Shown: positions 23,048-31,682 of the stretch, one piece after another
How positions within the stretch are numbered: position 1 is the stretch's first letter
How the letters are laid out: every line of letters begins with the position of its first letter
Program-made: the position numbers and the translations under genes
Source: Paractinoplanes tereljensis
Lineage (GTDB): Bacteria; Actinomycetota; Actinomycetes; Mycobacteriales; Micromonosporaceae
Direction: 5' to 3'
NCBI RefSeq assembly: GCF_016862435.1
Contig: NZ_BOMY01000002.1
Span: 62,001 to 126,000, forward strand
Length of the DNA: 64,000 bases
The notes under the pieces: generated by a model
What the model was told of the DNA's origin: nothing
The model's database searches: none
The model's input: the letters and a program-made list of their open reading frames with translations, nothing else

Positions 23048-24214
23048 ATGAACCGAGTACGCACCGTCGCCGTGATCGGCGGCGGCATCGCCGGCCCCGT
23101 CGCGGCCCTGGCCCTGCGCAAGGCCGGCATCGAGGCCACCGTCTACGAGAGCCACCCGACCACCGCCGACGGCGTGGGCGGCACCATCGCGATCGCCCCG
23201 AACGGCATGGCCGCCCTGGACATCGTCGGCGCCGCCGCACCGGCCGCGGCGGCGTCCTGGCCGGTCCACCGCCAGGTCATGACGGTCGGCCGCAAACGCC
23301 TGGAACTACCAGGCCTGCCCGACGCCGGCCCGCTGCACGTGATCAACCGCAGCGACCTCTACCGGATCCTCGCCGCAAACGCGCCGATCGAGTACGGAAA
23401 GCGCCTGGTCACTGCCGTCTCGCGGCAGGATGGCATAGCCGCTGCCTTCGCCGACGGCGAGGAAATCCAGGCCGACATTCTGATCGGCGCCGACGGCGTG
23501 CACTCCACGGTCCGCTCGCTGATCGACCCGGCCGCGCCCGGCCCGCATTTCACCGGAATGCTGGCCCTCGAAGGCCATTCACCGATGTCCGTGCCGGAAG
23601 AGGCCGGAACAATGGTGTTCGCCTTCGGCAAGCGCGGGTTCTACCTTTACGGCCCGGCCCTGGGCGGCGGCACCACCATCGGCATCAATCTGCCCCACCG
23701 CCCACTCACCATCGCCGAGGCCCGGGCCATCCCGCGCCCACAGTGGAAAGACACGCTGCTGGAGATCTACGGCGAGGACTCCCCCGGCGGCGACCTGATC
23801 CGGCAGCTCCCCGCCGAAGACCTGACGGTAAATGGCGCACTGCACATCATGCCGCCGGTGCCGCGCTGGCACCGCGGCCGCATGGTCCTGACCGGCGACG
23901 CCGTGCACGCCCCGTCGAACAGCTCCGGCCAGGGCGCCTCGCTGGCCATCGAGAGCGCCATCGAACTGGCCCAATGCCTGCGCGACATCCCCGACGTCAC
24001 CGAGGCTTTCTCCACCTACGAACGCTTGCGCCGCATCCGCGTCGAAAAGGTGGCCGCCCGCGCTGCCCGGACCAACAGCGTCAAGGCTCCCGGTCCGATC
24101 GGAAAAGCCCTGATGCCGATCATCATGCGTGCGTTCATGAAGTTCGCCATGAACCCCGAGAAGGTCATCGGCCCGGAGCAGCGCTATCGCATCGATTGGG
24201 CCAAAACCCTTTAG
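23048..24214 (+). CDS. FAD-dependent monooxygenase
   Basis: The 388-residue flavoprotein has the GxGxxG loop in VIGGGIAGPVAALALRKAGI (residues 8-27), the DG motif in ADILIGADGVHSTVRSLID and the GD motif in RMVLTGDAVHAPSNSSGQGASLAIE. This is the class A aromatic/polyketide hydroxylase fold, which uses NAD(P)H and oxygen. Substrate unknown; the upstream PadR suggests response to a phenolic or drug-like compound. A GGGAGGA ribosome site lies 5 nt upstream of ATG 23048. Dispersed repeat copy B starts 2 nt after its TAG stop. Confidence 0.88.
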   Translation: MNRVRTVAVIGGGIAGPVAALALRKAGIEATVYESHPTTADGVGGTIAIAPNGMAALDIVGAAAPAAAASWPVHRQVMTVGRKRLELPGLPDAGPLHVINRSDLYRILAANAPIEYGKRLVTAVSRQDGIAAAFADGEEIQADILIGADGVHSTVRSLIDPAAPGPHFTGMLALEGHSPMSVPEEAGTMVFAFGKRGFYLYGPALGGGTTIGINLPHRPLTIAEARAIPRPQWKDTLLEIYGEDSPGGDLIRQLPAEDLTVNGALHIMPPVPRWHRGRMVLTGDAVHAPSNSSGQGASLAIESAIELAQCLRDIPDVTEAFSTYERLRRIRVEKVAARAARTNSVKAPGPIGKALMPIIMRAFMKFAMNPEKVIGPEQRYRIDWAKTL

Positions 24215-24216
24215 GA

Positions 24217-24275
24217 GTACGCCGTCGGGGCGGGCCAACCGCAAAGCCGGGAACCCCGCCTCCGGCGGCTGCCGC
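24217..24275 (+). repeat. Stop-codon-abutting dispersed repeat, copy B
   Basis: Begins 2 nt after the monooxygenase TAG (24212-24214): GTACGCCGT at 24217, GGCCAACCGCA at 24233, identical 25-bp core at 24251-24275. Spacings between blocks (16 and 18 nt) equal those of copy A. Same orientation as the upstream gene. Confidence 0.75.
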
Positions 24276-24305
24276 GCGTTTGCGTCCGGCTGCCACCGTG
24301 ATGGT

Positions 24306-24848
24306 ATGGCTGGCTGGGTTGCCCTGATCGCCGCTCTGGTCGGCGCGATGGCCGGAACGTTGTCCACCTATCTGACCTTGCGTCCGAAGCTGACGCTCGA
24401 GCTGGAATACGCCTACGACCGAACGCTGCGTGACAAACGAATCGATGCCTACCAGCGTCTCTTCTATGTCACCCGGCACTTCCCCCGCTTCTATCTGGAA
24501 GACGAGCGCCCCACCGGCTCCGACCTGCGGCAGTGCCGCCAGGAACTGCACGACTGGTACTTCAATCGGGATGCCGGCGGCATGTTCCTGACCGCGGCGG
24601 CCAAGAGATCCTTCCTGGAACTGCAGAACCACATAGCCGGCCTGGCCTTCGTCGACGGCCGGCCGCGCGACGACGGGGGCGACCAGATCTCCCCCGAGGA
24701 GGGGGACCAGCTGATAGCCCTGGGCCGTCGATTACGCCATCAGCTGGTCGCCGACATCGGCTCCGCCAACACCGCACGAATCTCCGGAACGCGCCCCGGG
24801 CCGCCACTGGATCCTCCGCGCAGCATCCTGCGCGCTCGCCAGGACTGA
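24306..24848 (+). CDS. Hypothetical single-pass membrane protein (180 aa)
   Basis: I do not recognise a named family. An N-terminal helix (residues 3-25, GWVALIAALVGAMAGTLSTYL) is followed by a cytoplasmic, charged helical region with RDKRIDAYQRLFYVTRHFPR and LRQCRQELHDWYFNRDAGGM, then a proline-rich tail. Similar layouts occur in uncharacterised actinobacterial proteins. It converges on the frameshifted gene at 24856-25168, with 7 bp between stops. Confidence 0.6.
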   Translation: MAGWVALIAALVGAMAGTLSTYLTLRPKLTLELEYAYDRTLRDKRIDAYQRLFYVTRHFPRFYLEDERPTGSDLRQCRQELHDWYFNRDAGGMFLTAAAKRSFLELQNHIAGLAFVDGRPRDDGGDQISPEEGDQLIALGRRLRHQLVADIGSANTARISGTRPGPPLDPPRSILRARQD

Positions 24849-24855
24849 GCGGGGG

Positions 24856-25168
24856 TCAGCGGGTGGTGGGGCGGCGGTCGGCGGCGGCGTAGGAGGCGGC
24901 GGCGGTCAAGGCCGAGACGGCCAGGACCGAGGGCCAGGCGCCGATGCGCTTGGCCAGGGGGTGGGTGGGACAGGGCGAACGCCCCCACATAGGTCGCCAC
25001 CAGCGCAGTGGTCACCGTTGGGGTGGTGCGCCGGGACCACTCGCGGCCGGCCAGCACGCCGCCGGCGGCCAGGACCGCGCCGCCGAGCGGGCGGATGCCG
25101 GTGCGGCGGGCCAGCTGCCAGCCGCCGATGAGGGAACCTGCGGTGATCGCGGCAGTGGGTAGGCGCAT
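24856..25168 (-). pseudogene. Small membrane protein gene with a +1 frameshift in a G-run
   Basis: From ATG 25168 the frame gives MRLPTAAITAGSLIGGW, then GGAVLAAGGVLAGREWSRR and TALVATYVGAFALSHP, with helices. At the plus-strand G5 run 24957-24961 the natural continuation shifts frame: LAKRIGAWPSVLAVSALTAA and ASYAAADRRPTTR, ending at TGA 24858-24856, restores a hydrophobic C-terminus. The total of 313 nt is one base too many. One extra G, real or a sequencing error, explains this. The unshifted frame runs into an arginine-rich antisense tail. Confidence 0.6.
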
Positions 25169-25190
25169 CACCCGAACGTACACCGCACCG

Positions 25191-26153
25191 CTACGCGAAG
25201 GTGTCGCGTTGGATGCGCCAGCGGCCGAGCGCGGCCAGCAGGGCGGCGGTGCCCAGGTAGACGGCCAGTTCGATCCACTGGAAGGGCCAGAAGCGGCGGT
25301 TGGGCTGGTAGGTCAGGTCTACGTGCAGGTCCAGCTCGCCCAGGCAGACGGCGATGTCGCCGAAGGTGCCGGTCGCGCCGGTTTTCGGAGCGTGCGCGAA
25401 GCAGGTGTCGAAGGCCTGGTCGGACAGCGGGCGGCCGTCGGCGGTCCGCAGCTCGCTGGTGTGCGTGATCCAGGCGTCCGGGAACTCCAGGCCGCCGACG
25501 ATCGGGGCGCCGGTGATGCCGCCCAGCATGCGGGCCCGGTTGATGGCGTCGGCCGTCATCGCCACGGTGACCCGTTCCGGCGGCAGGTAGTGCGGGCGCA
25601 GCAGGTTCGGCACGGCGAACTGCACGGCGATCACGGCCAGGAAGACGACCGCCATCGTGGCCAGGGTGCGGCGGATCAGCAGGCCGGTGACGGCGCCCAG
25701 GACGAAACCGAACGCGGCGCAGCCGATCGGTGCTACGCCCCGCGCACCGAACATGACCGTGCTGAACCGGTCGCCGGCCGCCCGGTCGACAGGCACGGCG
25801 GCCCAGGTCAGGGCGGCGCTGAGAAGGCCGGCGGCGGCCATCGCGGCCAGGCCGACCACGGCGAGTTTGACGGTCAGCCAGCGACGCCGGGGCACGCTCT
25901 GGTTCCACACCAGACGGTGGGTGCCGGTTTCCAGCTCGCGGGCGATCAGCGGGGCGCCCCAGAACGCGCCGAGGAACGCGGGCACCAGGCCGGCCCCGCC
26001 GGCCAGGAACAGCATCGTCTGGTGGTAGTCGACGGGCAACCGGGCGGCGTGGGTGGCGTTGCCGAGGCGGAGCAGGTAGATCGCGGCCAGGGCGAGCAGA
26101 ACGCCGCCGGCCAGGGCCGGGAGGCGGAACTGGCGAAGGGTCATCCGGATCAT
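25191..26153 (-). CDS. ABC transporter permease
   Basis: The 320-residue membrane protein has about six helices: LPALAGGVLLALAAIYLL, an extracytoplasmic loop, LFLAGGAGLVPAFLGAFWG, LAVVGLAAMAAAGLLSAALTW, a GFVLGAVTGLL segment, TMAVVFLAVIAVQFAV, and a last helix near residue 300. ARELETGTHRLVWNQSVPR is the cytoplasmic coupling region typical of ABC-2 permeases. Its ATG overlaps the stop of the ATPase gene (ATGA), so they form one two-component exporter. Substrate unknown. Confidence 0.82.
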   Translation of the reverse strand: MIRMTLRQFRLPALAGGVLLALAAIYLLRLGNATHAARLPVDYHQTMLFLAGGAGLVPAFLGAFWGAPLIARELETGTHRLVWNQSVPRRRWLTVKLAVVGLAAMAAAGLLSAALTWAAVPVDRAAGDRFSTVMFGARGVAPIGCAAFGFVLGAVTGLLIRRTLATMAVVFLAVIAVQFAVPNLLRPHYLPPERVTVAMTADAINRARMLGGITGAPIVGGLEFPDAWITHTSELRTADGRPLSDQAFDTCFAHAPKTGATGTFGDIAVCLGELDLHVDLTYQPNRRFWPFQWIELAVYLGTAALLAALGRWRIQRDTFA

Positions 26154-26836
26154 CGGGCCACCGCCCGGGACATGTAGTCGAGAACCAGCTCTTCGAGGGT
26201 GGCGGGCCGGTGGTCGGCGAGCAGCTGCCGGACCGGGCCGGCGACCTGGACCCGGCCGGCGCCGAGGACGATCAGGTAGTCGCAGACCTGGGCGATGTCG
26301 CCGAGCAGATGCGAGGAGAGTACGGCGCCGGCGCCCAGTTCGCGGACGAAGCCGACCAGGCTGCGCAGGAACGCGTCGCGGGCCAGCGGGTCGAGTGCGG
26401 CCGCCGGTTCGTCGAGGATCAGCAGGTCGGGGCGTTTCGCGGCGGCCAGGGTAAGTGCGAGCTGGGCGCGTTGCCCACCGGAGAGCCGGCCGGCTTTCTG
26501 GGCCGGGTCGAGGCCGACCTCGGCGACCCGGCGTTCGGCCAGGGCGGCGTCCCAGGCCGGGTTGAGCCAGTCGCCCATCCGCAGGTGATCGGCGACGCTG
26601 AAGGACGCGTAGACCGGAGTGTCCTGGGCGACAAATCCGACGGAGCCCAGAACCTCCAGGGTGCCCGAGGTCGGCCGGATCAGGCCGCAGGCGAGTTTGA
26701 GCAGGGTCGACTTGCCGGCGCCGTTCGGGCCGACCAGACCGACGATGTGTCCACTCGGGACGGCCAGGTCGCAGTCGAGCAGGGCGGCCCGGCGGCCGTA
26801 GCGTTTGGTGAGTTTCTCGGCGTGCAGTGTCTGCAT
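26150..26836 (-). CDS. ABC transporter ATP-binding protein
   Basis: A 228-residue ATPase with Walker A GLVGPNGAGKSTLLKL, a Q-loop FVAQDTPVYA, signature RLSGGQRAQLALTLA, Walker B LLILDEPAAALDP and the switch histidine in VLSSHLLGD. It lacks the long C-terminal extension of drug-exporter ATPases. ATG 26836 is preferred to TTG 26845. It is the first gene of an ATPase-permease operon and is divergent from a histidine kinase gene (92 bp between). Two-component control of the transporter is inferred from this layout. Confidence 0.9.
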   Translation of the reverse strand: MQTLHAEKLTKRYGRRAALLDCDLAVPSGHIVGLVGPNGAGKSTLLKLACGLIRPTSGTLEVLGSVGFVAQDTPVYASFSVADHLRMGDWLNPAWDAALAERRVAEVGLDPAQKAGRLSGGQRAQLALTLAAAKRPDLLILDEPAAALDPLARDAFLRSLVGFVRELGAGAVLSSHLLGDIAQVCDYLIVLGAGRVQVAGPVRQLLADHRPATLEELVLDYMSRAVAR

Positions 26837-26928
26837 GGCGGCCAATCGTGCCGACGGCGACCGGCGACGGCATCAGCTCGAAGACCCCCTACTTTTGACC
26901 GGTTCGGAAGTCGGCCTGGTCTCCTACC

Positions 26929-28056
26929 GTGAAGGCCGTGAACATCCGGATCGCGTCGTCGGCGTTTCTCGCGGTCGTCCTGCTCGCCGCGCTCGGCATC
27001 GAGGCCGTCGCGATCGCGGCGAGCTGGGGCGTCCGATATTGGCTGGTCGGCGGGGTCGCCGCGGTCGTGGTCGGCGGGCTCGCGCTGGCCCGGCACCGGC
27101 ACCCGCGGTGGACGGCGGTCACCGCTCTGGTCGTGGCCGGGCTGACCATCGCGGCCGCCCGGGTCTTCAACCTGCCGACCGAACCGGGCCCGGCGATGGC
27201 GCTGGCGCTGGCCGTACTCGTCGGCTCCGCGGTCCGCACCCAGCCGGTCCGGCCGGCCGGCGGGATCGCCGCCGGTGGTCTCGCCGTGGTCGTCGGCGCG
27301 TTCCTCGCCGCTCGCCCGCACTCGTCGGGGGCCTCGGCCGCGGTGGCGCTGAACATCGCCTCCTACCTCGGCGGCGTCACCATCGGGCTGGCGTTGCGGC
27401 TGCTGGACGAGCGGTCCGCGGTCGCCACCGCGCGGGTGCGCCAGGACGAGCGGCTGGAGCTGGCCCGGGAACTGCACGACGTGGTCGCCCACCACATCGC
27501 CGGCATGCTGATCCAGGCACAGGCCACCCACGTCCTGGCCCGTCGCGATCCGGGCCGGGTGGGCGAGTCGCTCTCGGGGATCGAGGCGTCCGCCGCCGAG
27601 GCGCTGCGCGCGATGCGGCGGGTGGTCGGGGTGCTGCGGGACGACGACGACCCGCCGGCCACCTCGGCCGGGCCGGAAGGGCTGGGCGACCTGGTGGAGC
27701 GGTTCAACCGGCAGGGCCCGCCGGTGGTGCTGCACGCCGGCGGCGCGGACGCGGCGTGGCCGCCGGAGGTGAGCAGCACGGTCTACCGGATCGTCCGGGA
27801 GTCGCTGACCAATGTGGCCCGGCACGCGCCGCATGCCGGGGACGTGCGGGTGGTCGTCGGCGAAGGCCCGGACGGGGTCACGGTCGAGGTGGCCGACGAC
27901 GCCGCGCACGGTCCGGCACCGGAATCGCGCGGCGGTTATGGGCTGGTCGGCATGCGGGAACGGGTCGAGTCGCTGGGCGGCACGCTGCACGCCGGGCCGC
28001 GGGCCGAGGCCGGATGGTCGGTACGGGCCACCCTGCCGGTGAGTAGAAGCTCGTGA
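26929..28056 (+). CDS. Sensor histidine kinase, NarL/DesK-type (HisKA_3)
   Basis: The 375-residue kinase has four or five N-terminal membrane helices (to about residue 150) with hardly any extracytoplasmic domain, then the HisKA_3 phosphoacceptor RLELARELHDVVAHHIAGML (H183) and a HATPase domain with IVRESLTNVARHAPHA as N-box and GGYGLVGMRERVESLGG as G-box. It would phosphorylate the response regulator encoded in an overlapping gene (GTGA). With no large sensor domain it may sense the membrane or the neighbouring transporter, as in antibiotic-sensing kinases (inference). Confidence 0.9.
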   Translation: MKAVNIRIASSAFLAVVLLAALGIEAVAIAASWGVRYWLVGGVAAVVVGGLALARHRHPRWTAVTALVVAGLTIAAARVFNLPTEPGPAMALALAVLVGSAVRTQPVRPAGGIAAGGLAVVVGAFLAARPHSSGASAAVALNIASYLGGVTIGLALRLLDERSAVATARVRQDERLELARELHDVVAHHIAGMLIQAQATHVLARRDPGRVGESLSGIEASAAEALRAMRRVVGVLRDDDDPPATSAGPEGLGDLVERFNRQGPPVVLHAGGADAAWPPEVSSTVYRIVRESLTNVARHAPHAGDVRVVVGEGPDGVTVEVADDAAHGPAPESRGGYGLVGMRERVESLGGTLHAGPRAEAGWSVRATLPVSRSS

Positions 28057-28694
28057 TTCGCGTGCTGATCGCCGACGACCAGGCGATGATCCGGAGTGGG
28101 CTGCGGCTGATCCTGGAGGACGAGCCGGACATCACGGTGATCGCCGAGGCGGCCGACGGCGTCGAGGCGATCGAACAGGCCCGGCGGCTGCGGCCGGACG
28201 TCTGCCTTGTCGACATCCGGATGCCCCGGGCCGATGGCCTCGAGGTGACCCGCGCCCTGGCCGGGCCGGCGGTGCCGGACCCGCTGCGGGTCGTCGTGGT
28301 GACCACGTTCGACCTGGATGAGTACGTGTACGGCGCGCTGCGCGGTGGGGCGACCGGTTTCCTGCTCAAGGACGCCGGGCCGGCGCTGCTGGTCGAGGCG
28401 GTCCGGGCCGCCCACCACGGCGACGCGCTGGTGTCGCCGTCGGTCACCGTGCGGCTGCTGCGCCACCTGACCGCACCACCCCGCGAGCCGGACGAGTCGG
28501 TGCGCGCGCTCTCCGACCGCGAGGTCGAGGTGGTGCGCGAGATCGCCCGGGGCCGCACCAACCTGGAGATCGGCGCCGAGCTGTTCATCTCGCTGAGCAC
28601 CGTGAAGAGCCACGTCTCGACGATCCAGACCAAACTGACCCTGCGCAACCGCACCGAGATCGCGGTCTGGGCCTGGGCCAACCGGGTCGTCTAG
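28053..28694 (+). CDS. LuxR/NarL-type response regulator
   Basis: The 213-residue protein has a receiver domain (acidic pair D8/D9, phosphoacceptor D54 in VCLVDIRMPRADG, lysine in FLLKDAG) and a C-terminal GerE-type HTH (ALSDREVEVVREIARGRTN, ISLSTVKSHVSTI). GTG 28053 overlaps the kinase stop (GTGA). A likely target is the divergent ABC transporter operon. Its stop TAG overlaps the stop of the convergent DUF6986 gene in a shared CTAG. Confidence 0.92.
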   Translation: MIRVLIADDQAMIRSGLRLILEDEPDITVIAEAADGVEAIEQARRLRPDVCLVDIRMPRADGLEVTRALAGPAVPDPLRVVVVTTFDLDEYVYGALRGGATGFLLKDAGPALLVEAVRAAHHGDALVSPSVTVRLLRHLTAPPREPDESVRALSDREVEVVREIARGRTNLEIGAELFISLSTVKSHVSTIQTKLTLRNRTEIAVWAWANRVV

Positions 28695-29821
28695 GCGAGT
28701 TTCTGCAGGTCAGCTCGGGGGAAGCCGGCGTCGGTCAGGGCGCCGCAGTCGAGGCCGCGCAGCAGGTAACCGGCCAGGGCGCGGGCGGTGGCCGGCTCGT
28801 CGGCGATGCCGCTGTCCTGGCGGGAGAGGTAGCGGTGCAGGCGGTCCACCGCCGCGTCGCGGCCGTCCCGGAAGAACGCGTAGGTCGCCGCGTAGCGGGT
28901 CGGCAGCTGCGCCGGGTGCAGGTCCCAGCCCTGGTAGAAGCCGCGCTCGAGGGAGCGGCGGACCAGCCGGTAGTGCAGGGCCCAGGCCGCCTGGACGTCC
29001 TGCTCGGAGCCGACCGGGAGGATGTTGGTGGAACCGTCGGAGAGGCGGACGCCGGTCTGGGCGGCGGCGGCCTGGATTACCGCCTTGGCGTAATCGGCGG
29101 CCGGGTGCTCCATCGACTGGTAGGCGGCGGCCACCCCGGCCGCGGCGCTGTAGTCGTAGGTGCCGTAGTGCAGGCCGGTGCAGCGACCGGCGGCCGCGGT
29201 GATCAGCCGCGCGACCGTGGCGGTGCCGTCGGCGGCCAGGATCGCGGACGGGAGTTCGATCTGGATCTCGAAGGTGAGGGTGCCGGCCGGCAGGCCGTAC
29301 GCCTTCTCCAGTTTCTCGGCCAGCGTGACCATCGCGGCGACCTGGTCGGTGCCGCTCACCTTGGGCAGGGTGATCTCGACGGTGTCCTGATAGGAGTCCA
29401 GGAACAGGTCGAGGGTGCGCAGGGCCCGGTGGCGGGTGGCCGCTTCCAGGGACTTGATCCGGATGCCGAGGAACGGTGGCACCGGGCCGGCGCGGAGGAT
29501 CTTCGCGGCCCGGCGGACCACCTCGTCCTCCTCGTCGTCCGAGCGGACGCCGTAGCCGTCCTCGAAGTCGACGCGCAGGTCCTCGATCGGCTCGGCGGCC
29601 AGCTTGGCCCGGATGTCGTCGGCCTCCCACGGGAAGTCCGTCATCGCGGCGAGCGCGATCGAGCCCCAATCCCGGAAGTTGTCCAGGCGGTCGGCCGGGA
29701 TGTACACGGTGTGTACCGGCTGGCGGCCGGGGCGCTCCCCCGGGTAACGGGACTTCAGGAACGCATCGTGGTCGGCCAGCCGGGCATCGAGCTCGGTGTA
29801 GTCACCGTCGGACAGGCGCAT
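28691..29821 (-). CDS. DUF6986 / HpcH-CitE-like aldolase superfamily protein
   Basis: The 376-residue protein resembles the phosphoenolpyruvate/CitE-like barrel: DLRVDFEDGYGVRSDDEED provides an acidic metal-site motif, VEITLPKVSGTDQVAAMV and EIQIELPSAIL a second (E), and TGLHYGTYDYSAAAGV a third. Family members cleave or form C-C bonds with pyruvate, acetyl-CoA or glyoxylate-type partners, but DUF6986 itself has no assigned reaction to my knowledge. It lies 3 nt downstream of malate synthase on the same strand; with the ureide genes nearby, a role in glyoxylate or ureidoglycolate handling is plausible. Confidence 0.75.
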   Translation of the reverse strand: MRLSDGDYTELDARLADHDAFLKSRYPGERPGRQPVHTVYIPADRLDNFRDWGSIALAAMTDFPWEADDIRAKLAAEPIEDLRVDFEDGYGVRSDDEEDEVVRRAAKILRAGPVPPFLGIRIKSLEAATRHRALRTLDLFLDSYQDTVEITLPKVSGTDQVAAMVTLAEKLEKAYGLPAGTLTFEIQIELPSAILAADGTATVARLITAAAGRCTGLHYGTYDYSAAAGVAAAYQSMEHPAADYAKAVIQAAAAQTGVRLSDGSTNILPVGSEQDVQAAWALHYRLVRRSLERGFYQGWDLHPAQLPTRYAATYAFFRDGRDAAVDRLHRYLSRQDSGIADEPATARALAGYLLRGLDCGALTDAGFPRADLQKLA

Positions 29822-29824
29822 CGC

Positions 29825-31366
29825 TCAGTCGATCGAGTCGTAGGCGGCGGTGGTGAGGAAGTCGGCGAAGTCGTCGGCCAGCGCGACCCGCTCGAAGAGC
29901 TTGCGGGCGTCGTCGAAGCGGCTGGACGCCCACGCCTCGTCGCCGATCGCCTTGCGGATCTTGACGAGTTCCTCGTCCTCGATCCGGCCGACCAGGTCGG
30001 CGGTGATCGAGGTGCCGTCGGGCAGGCGCACGTCGTTGTGGATCCACTGCCAGACCTGGGAGCGGGAGATCTCGGCGGTGGCGGCGTCCTCCATCAGGTT
30101 GTTGATCGCCACCGCGCCGTTGCCGCGCAGCCACGCCTCCAGGTATTGCAGCGCCACCGACACGTTGCCGCGCAGCCCGGCCTCGGTGACGCCGGTGTTT
30201 TCCACGTCGAGCAGTTGGATTGCGTCGACCGACACGTCGGGGCGCTGCCGGTCGAGCTGGTTCGGCCGGTCGCCGAGCACCCGGTCGAAGATCTCCTGGC
30301 AGACCGGCACCAGGTCGGGGTGCGCCACCCAGGAACCGTCGAAGCCGTCGCCGGCCTCGCGCTCCTTGTCCTCGCGGACCTTGGCGAGGGCCACCTCGTT
30401 GACCTTCGGGTCGCGCCGGCTCGGGATGAAGGCGGCCATGCCGCCCATCGCGAACGCGCCGCGGCGGTGACAGGTGGAGACCAGCAGTTCGGTGTACGCC
30501 CGCATGAACGGTGCCGTCATCGTCACCGACGCGCGGTCCGGGAGGATCATGCCGGGGTTGTCGCGGAAGTACTTGATGATGCTGAACAGGTAGTCCCAGC
30601 GACCGGCGTTGAGACCGGAGATGTGGTCACGCAGGCTGTAGAGAATCTCCTCCATCTCGAACGCGGCCGGGATCGTCTCGATCAGCACGGTGGCGCGGAT
30701 GGTGCCATGCGGAATTCCCAAAGCCTCCTGGGCATACGTGAAAACGTCGTTCCAGAGGGCCGCTTCCTTGTGCGACTCCATTTTCGGCAGGTAGAAGTAC
30801 GGCCCGCTGCCGCGTTCGAGCAGCTCCTTCGCGTTGTGGAAGAAGTAGAGGCCGAAGTCGACGAGGGCACCGACCGCCGGTGCGTCGTCGACCGGCAGGT
30901 GCCGCTCGTCGAGGTGCCAGCCGCGCGGGCGCATCACGATCGTCGGGTACGGGCCCTCGCCGAGCGAATACGTCTTCTGCGGGGTCTCCAAGGTGATCGT
31001 GCGACGGATCGCGTCGTAGAGGTTCTGCTGGCCGTCGACCACGTTCTGCCAGTGCGGGGTGTTCGCGTCCTCCAGGTCGGCCAGCCACACCTTGGCGCCC
31101 GAGTTGAGCGCGTTGATGGTCATCTTGCGCTCGGTCGGCCCGGTGATCTCGACCCGGCGGTCGGTCAGGTCGGCCGGGGCCGGCGGCGCCTGCCACTCGG
31201 CGGCGCGGATGTCGGCGGTCTCAGCCAGGAATCCCAGCGACGCACCGGCGGCGATCTCGGCCCGGCGGACCGACCGGGCCGCGAGCAGTTCGTCACGGCG
31301 GGGCCGGAAACGACGGTTCAGATCCGCGACGAACGCCACGGCCTCGTCGGACAGGATCTCAGTCAT
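29825..31366 (-). CDS. aceB: Malate synthase A
   Basis: A 513-residue malate synthase of the A class. It has the typical [33 protein letters not shown] (catalytic arginine region), [34 protein letters not shown] and AAFIPSRRD signatures, and a C-terminal catalytic plug ([15 protein letters not shown]). It condenses glyoxylate with acetyl-CoA to malate. No isocitrate lyase is nearby, whereas ureide genes are, so it probably uses glyoxylate from allantoin breakdown. A GAGGAG ribosome site precedes ATG 31366. It leads an operon with the DUF6986 gene. Confidence 0.95.
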   Translation of the reverse strand: MTEILSDEAVAFVADLNRRFRPRRDELLAARSVRRAEIAAGASLGFLAETADIRAAEWQAPPAPADLTDRRVEITGPTERKMTINALNSGAKVWLADLEDANTPHWQNVVDGQQNLYDAIRRTITLETPQKTYSLGEGPYPTIVMRPRGWHLDERHLPVDDAPAVGALVDFGLYFFHNAKELLERGSGPYFYLPKMESHKEAALWNDVFTYAQEALGIPHGTIRATVLIETIPAAFEMEEILYSLRDHISGLNAGRWDYLFSIIKYFRDNPGMILPDRASVTMTAPFMRAYTELLVSTCHRRGAFAMGGMAAFIPSRRDPKVNEVALAKVREDKEREAGDGFDGSWVAHPDLVPVCQEIFDRVLGDRPNQLDRQRPDVSVDAIQLLDVENTGVTEAGLRGNVSVALQYLEAWLRGNGAVAINNLMEDAATAEISRSQVWQWIHNDVRLPDGTSITADLVGRIEDEELVKIRKAIGDEAWASSRFDDARKLFERVALADDFADFLTTAAYDSID

Positions 31367-31518
31367 CTCGCCGGCTCCTCTCGGTGCGATTACTCCCTCG
31401 TACCGTAGTGGAGCCCGAGCCCGCCGTCAGCGCTGAACTAGATCACAGCCGGGCCAACTCGGCGATCTTGCGGAGTTCCCGTGCGGGGCGAACCGCAGAT
31501 CAACAACCTCGGTTTGGA
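31367..31518 (-). other. Promoter region of malate synthase
   Basis: The 316-bp gap 31367-31682 splits in two: 31519-31682 holds hairpins and repeat copy C (listed separately), and 31367-31518 should hold the malate synthase promoter and ribosome site. I could not assign -35/-10 boxes or an AllR-type operator with confidence. Confidence 0.3.
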
Positions 31519-31561
31519 GAGGTGCGGGCGCGGCGGGGACGTCTGGCCACGCCCGCACCTC
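31519..31561 (-). terminator. Long hairpin, possible terminator of the DUF1996 gene
   Basis: Perfect 12-bp stem: GAGGTGCGGGCG (31519-31530) pairs with CGCCCGCACCTC (31550-31561) around a 19-nt loop. It follows repeat copy C downstream of the DUF1996 gene. It has no T-run, common for actinobacterial terminators. Confidence 0.5.
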
Positions 31562-31598
31562 CGGGAGTAAAGCTTCGCGCGAGAGGCGCGCTACGACC

Positions 31599-31680
31599 CT
31601 GCCGCCCGCGAGGATCGCGGGCGGCAGCCGCCGGAGGCGGGGTTCGTGCTGACTGCTTTTGTCCAGCTATCAGGGCGTAC
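31599..31680 (-). repeat. Stop-codon-abutting dispersed repeat, copy C, with 12-bp hairpin
   Basis: On the minus strand the repeat starts 2 nt after the DUF1996 stop (TAG 31685-31683): GTACGCC at 31680, GGACAAAAGCA at 31664, and the 25-bp core 31645-31621. Block spacings are 16 and 19 nt. Here the core runs into a perfect 12-bp hairpin, CTGCCGCCCGCG-ATCCT-CGCGGGCGGCAG (31627-31599), which looks like a working terminator and suggests the purpose of the family. Confidence 0.75.
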
Positions 31681-31682
31681 GG

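Noticed and set aside
28835..31408. An 857-codon plus-strand open frame
   Set aside because: It lies antisense to the DUF6986 and malate synthase genes, has no recognisable domain and has the valine/glycine/arginine bias of a shadow frame.
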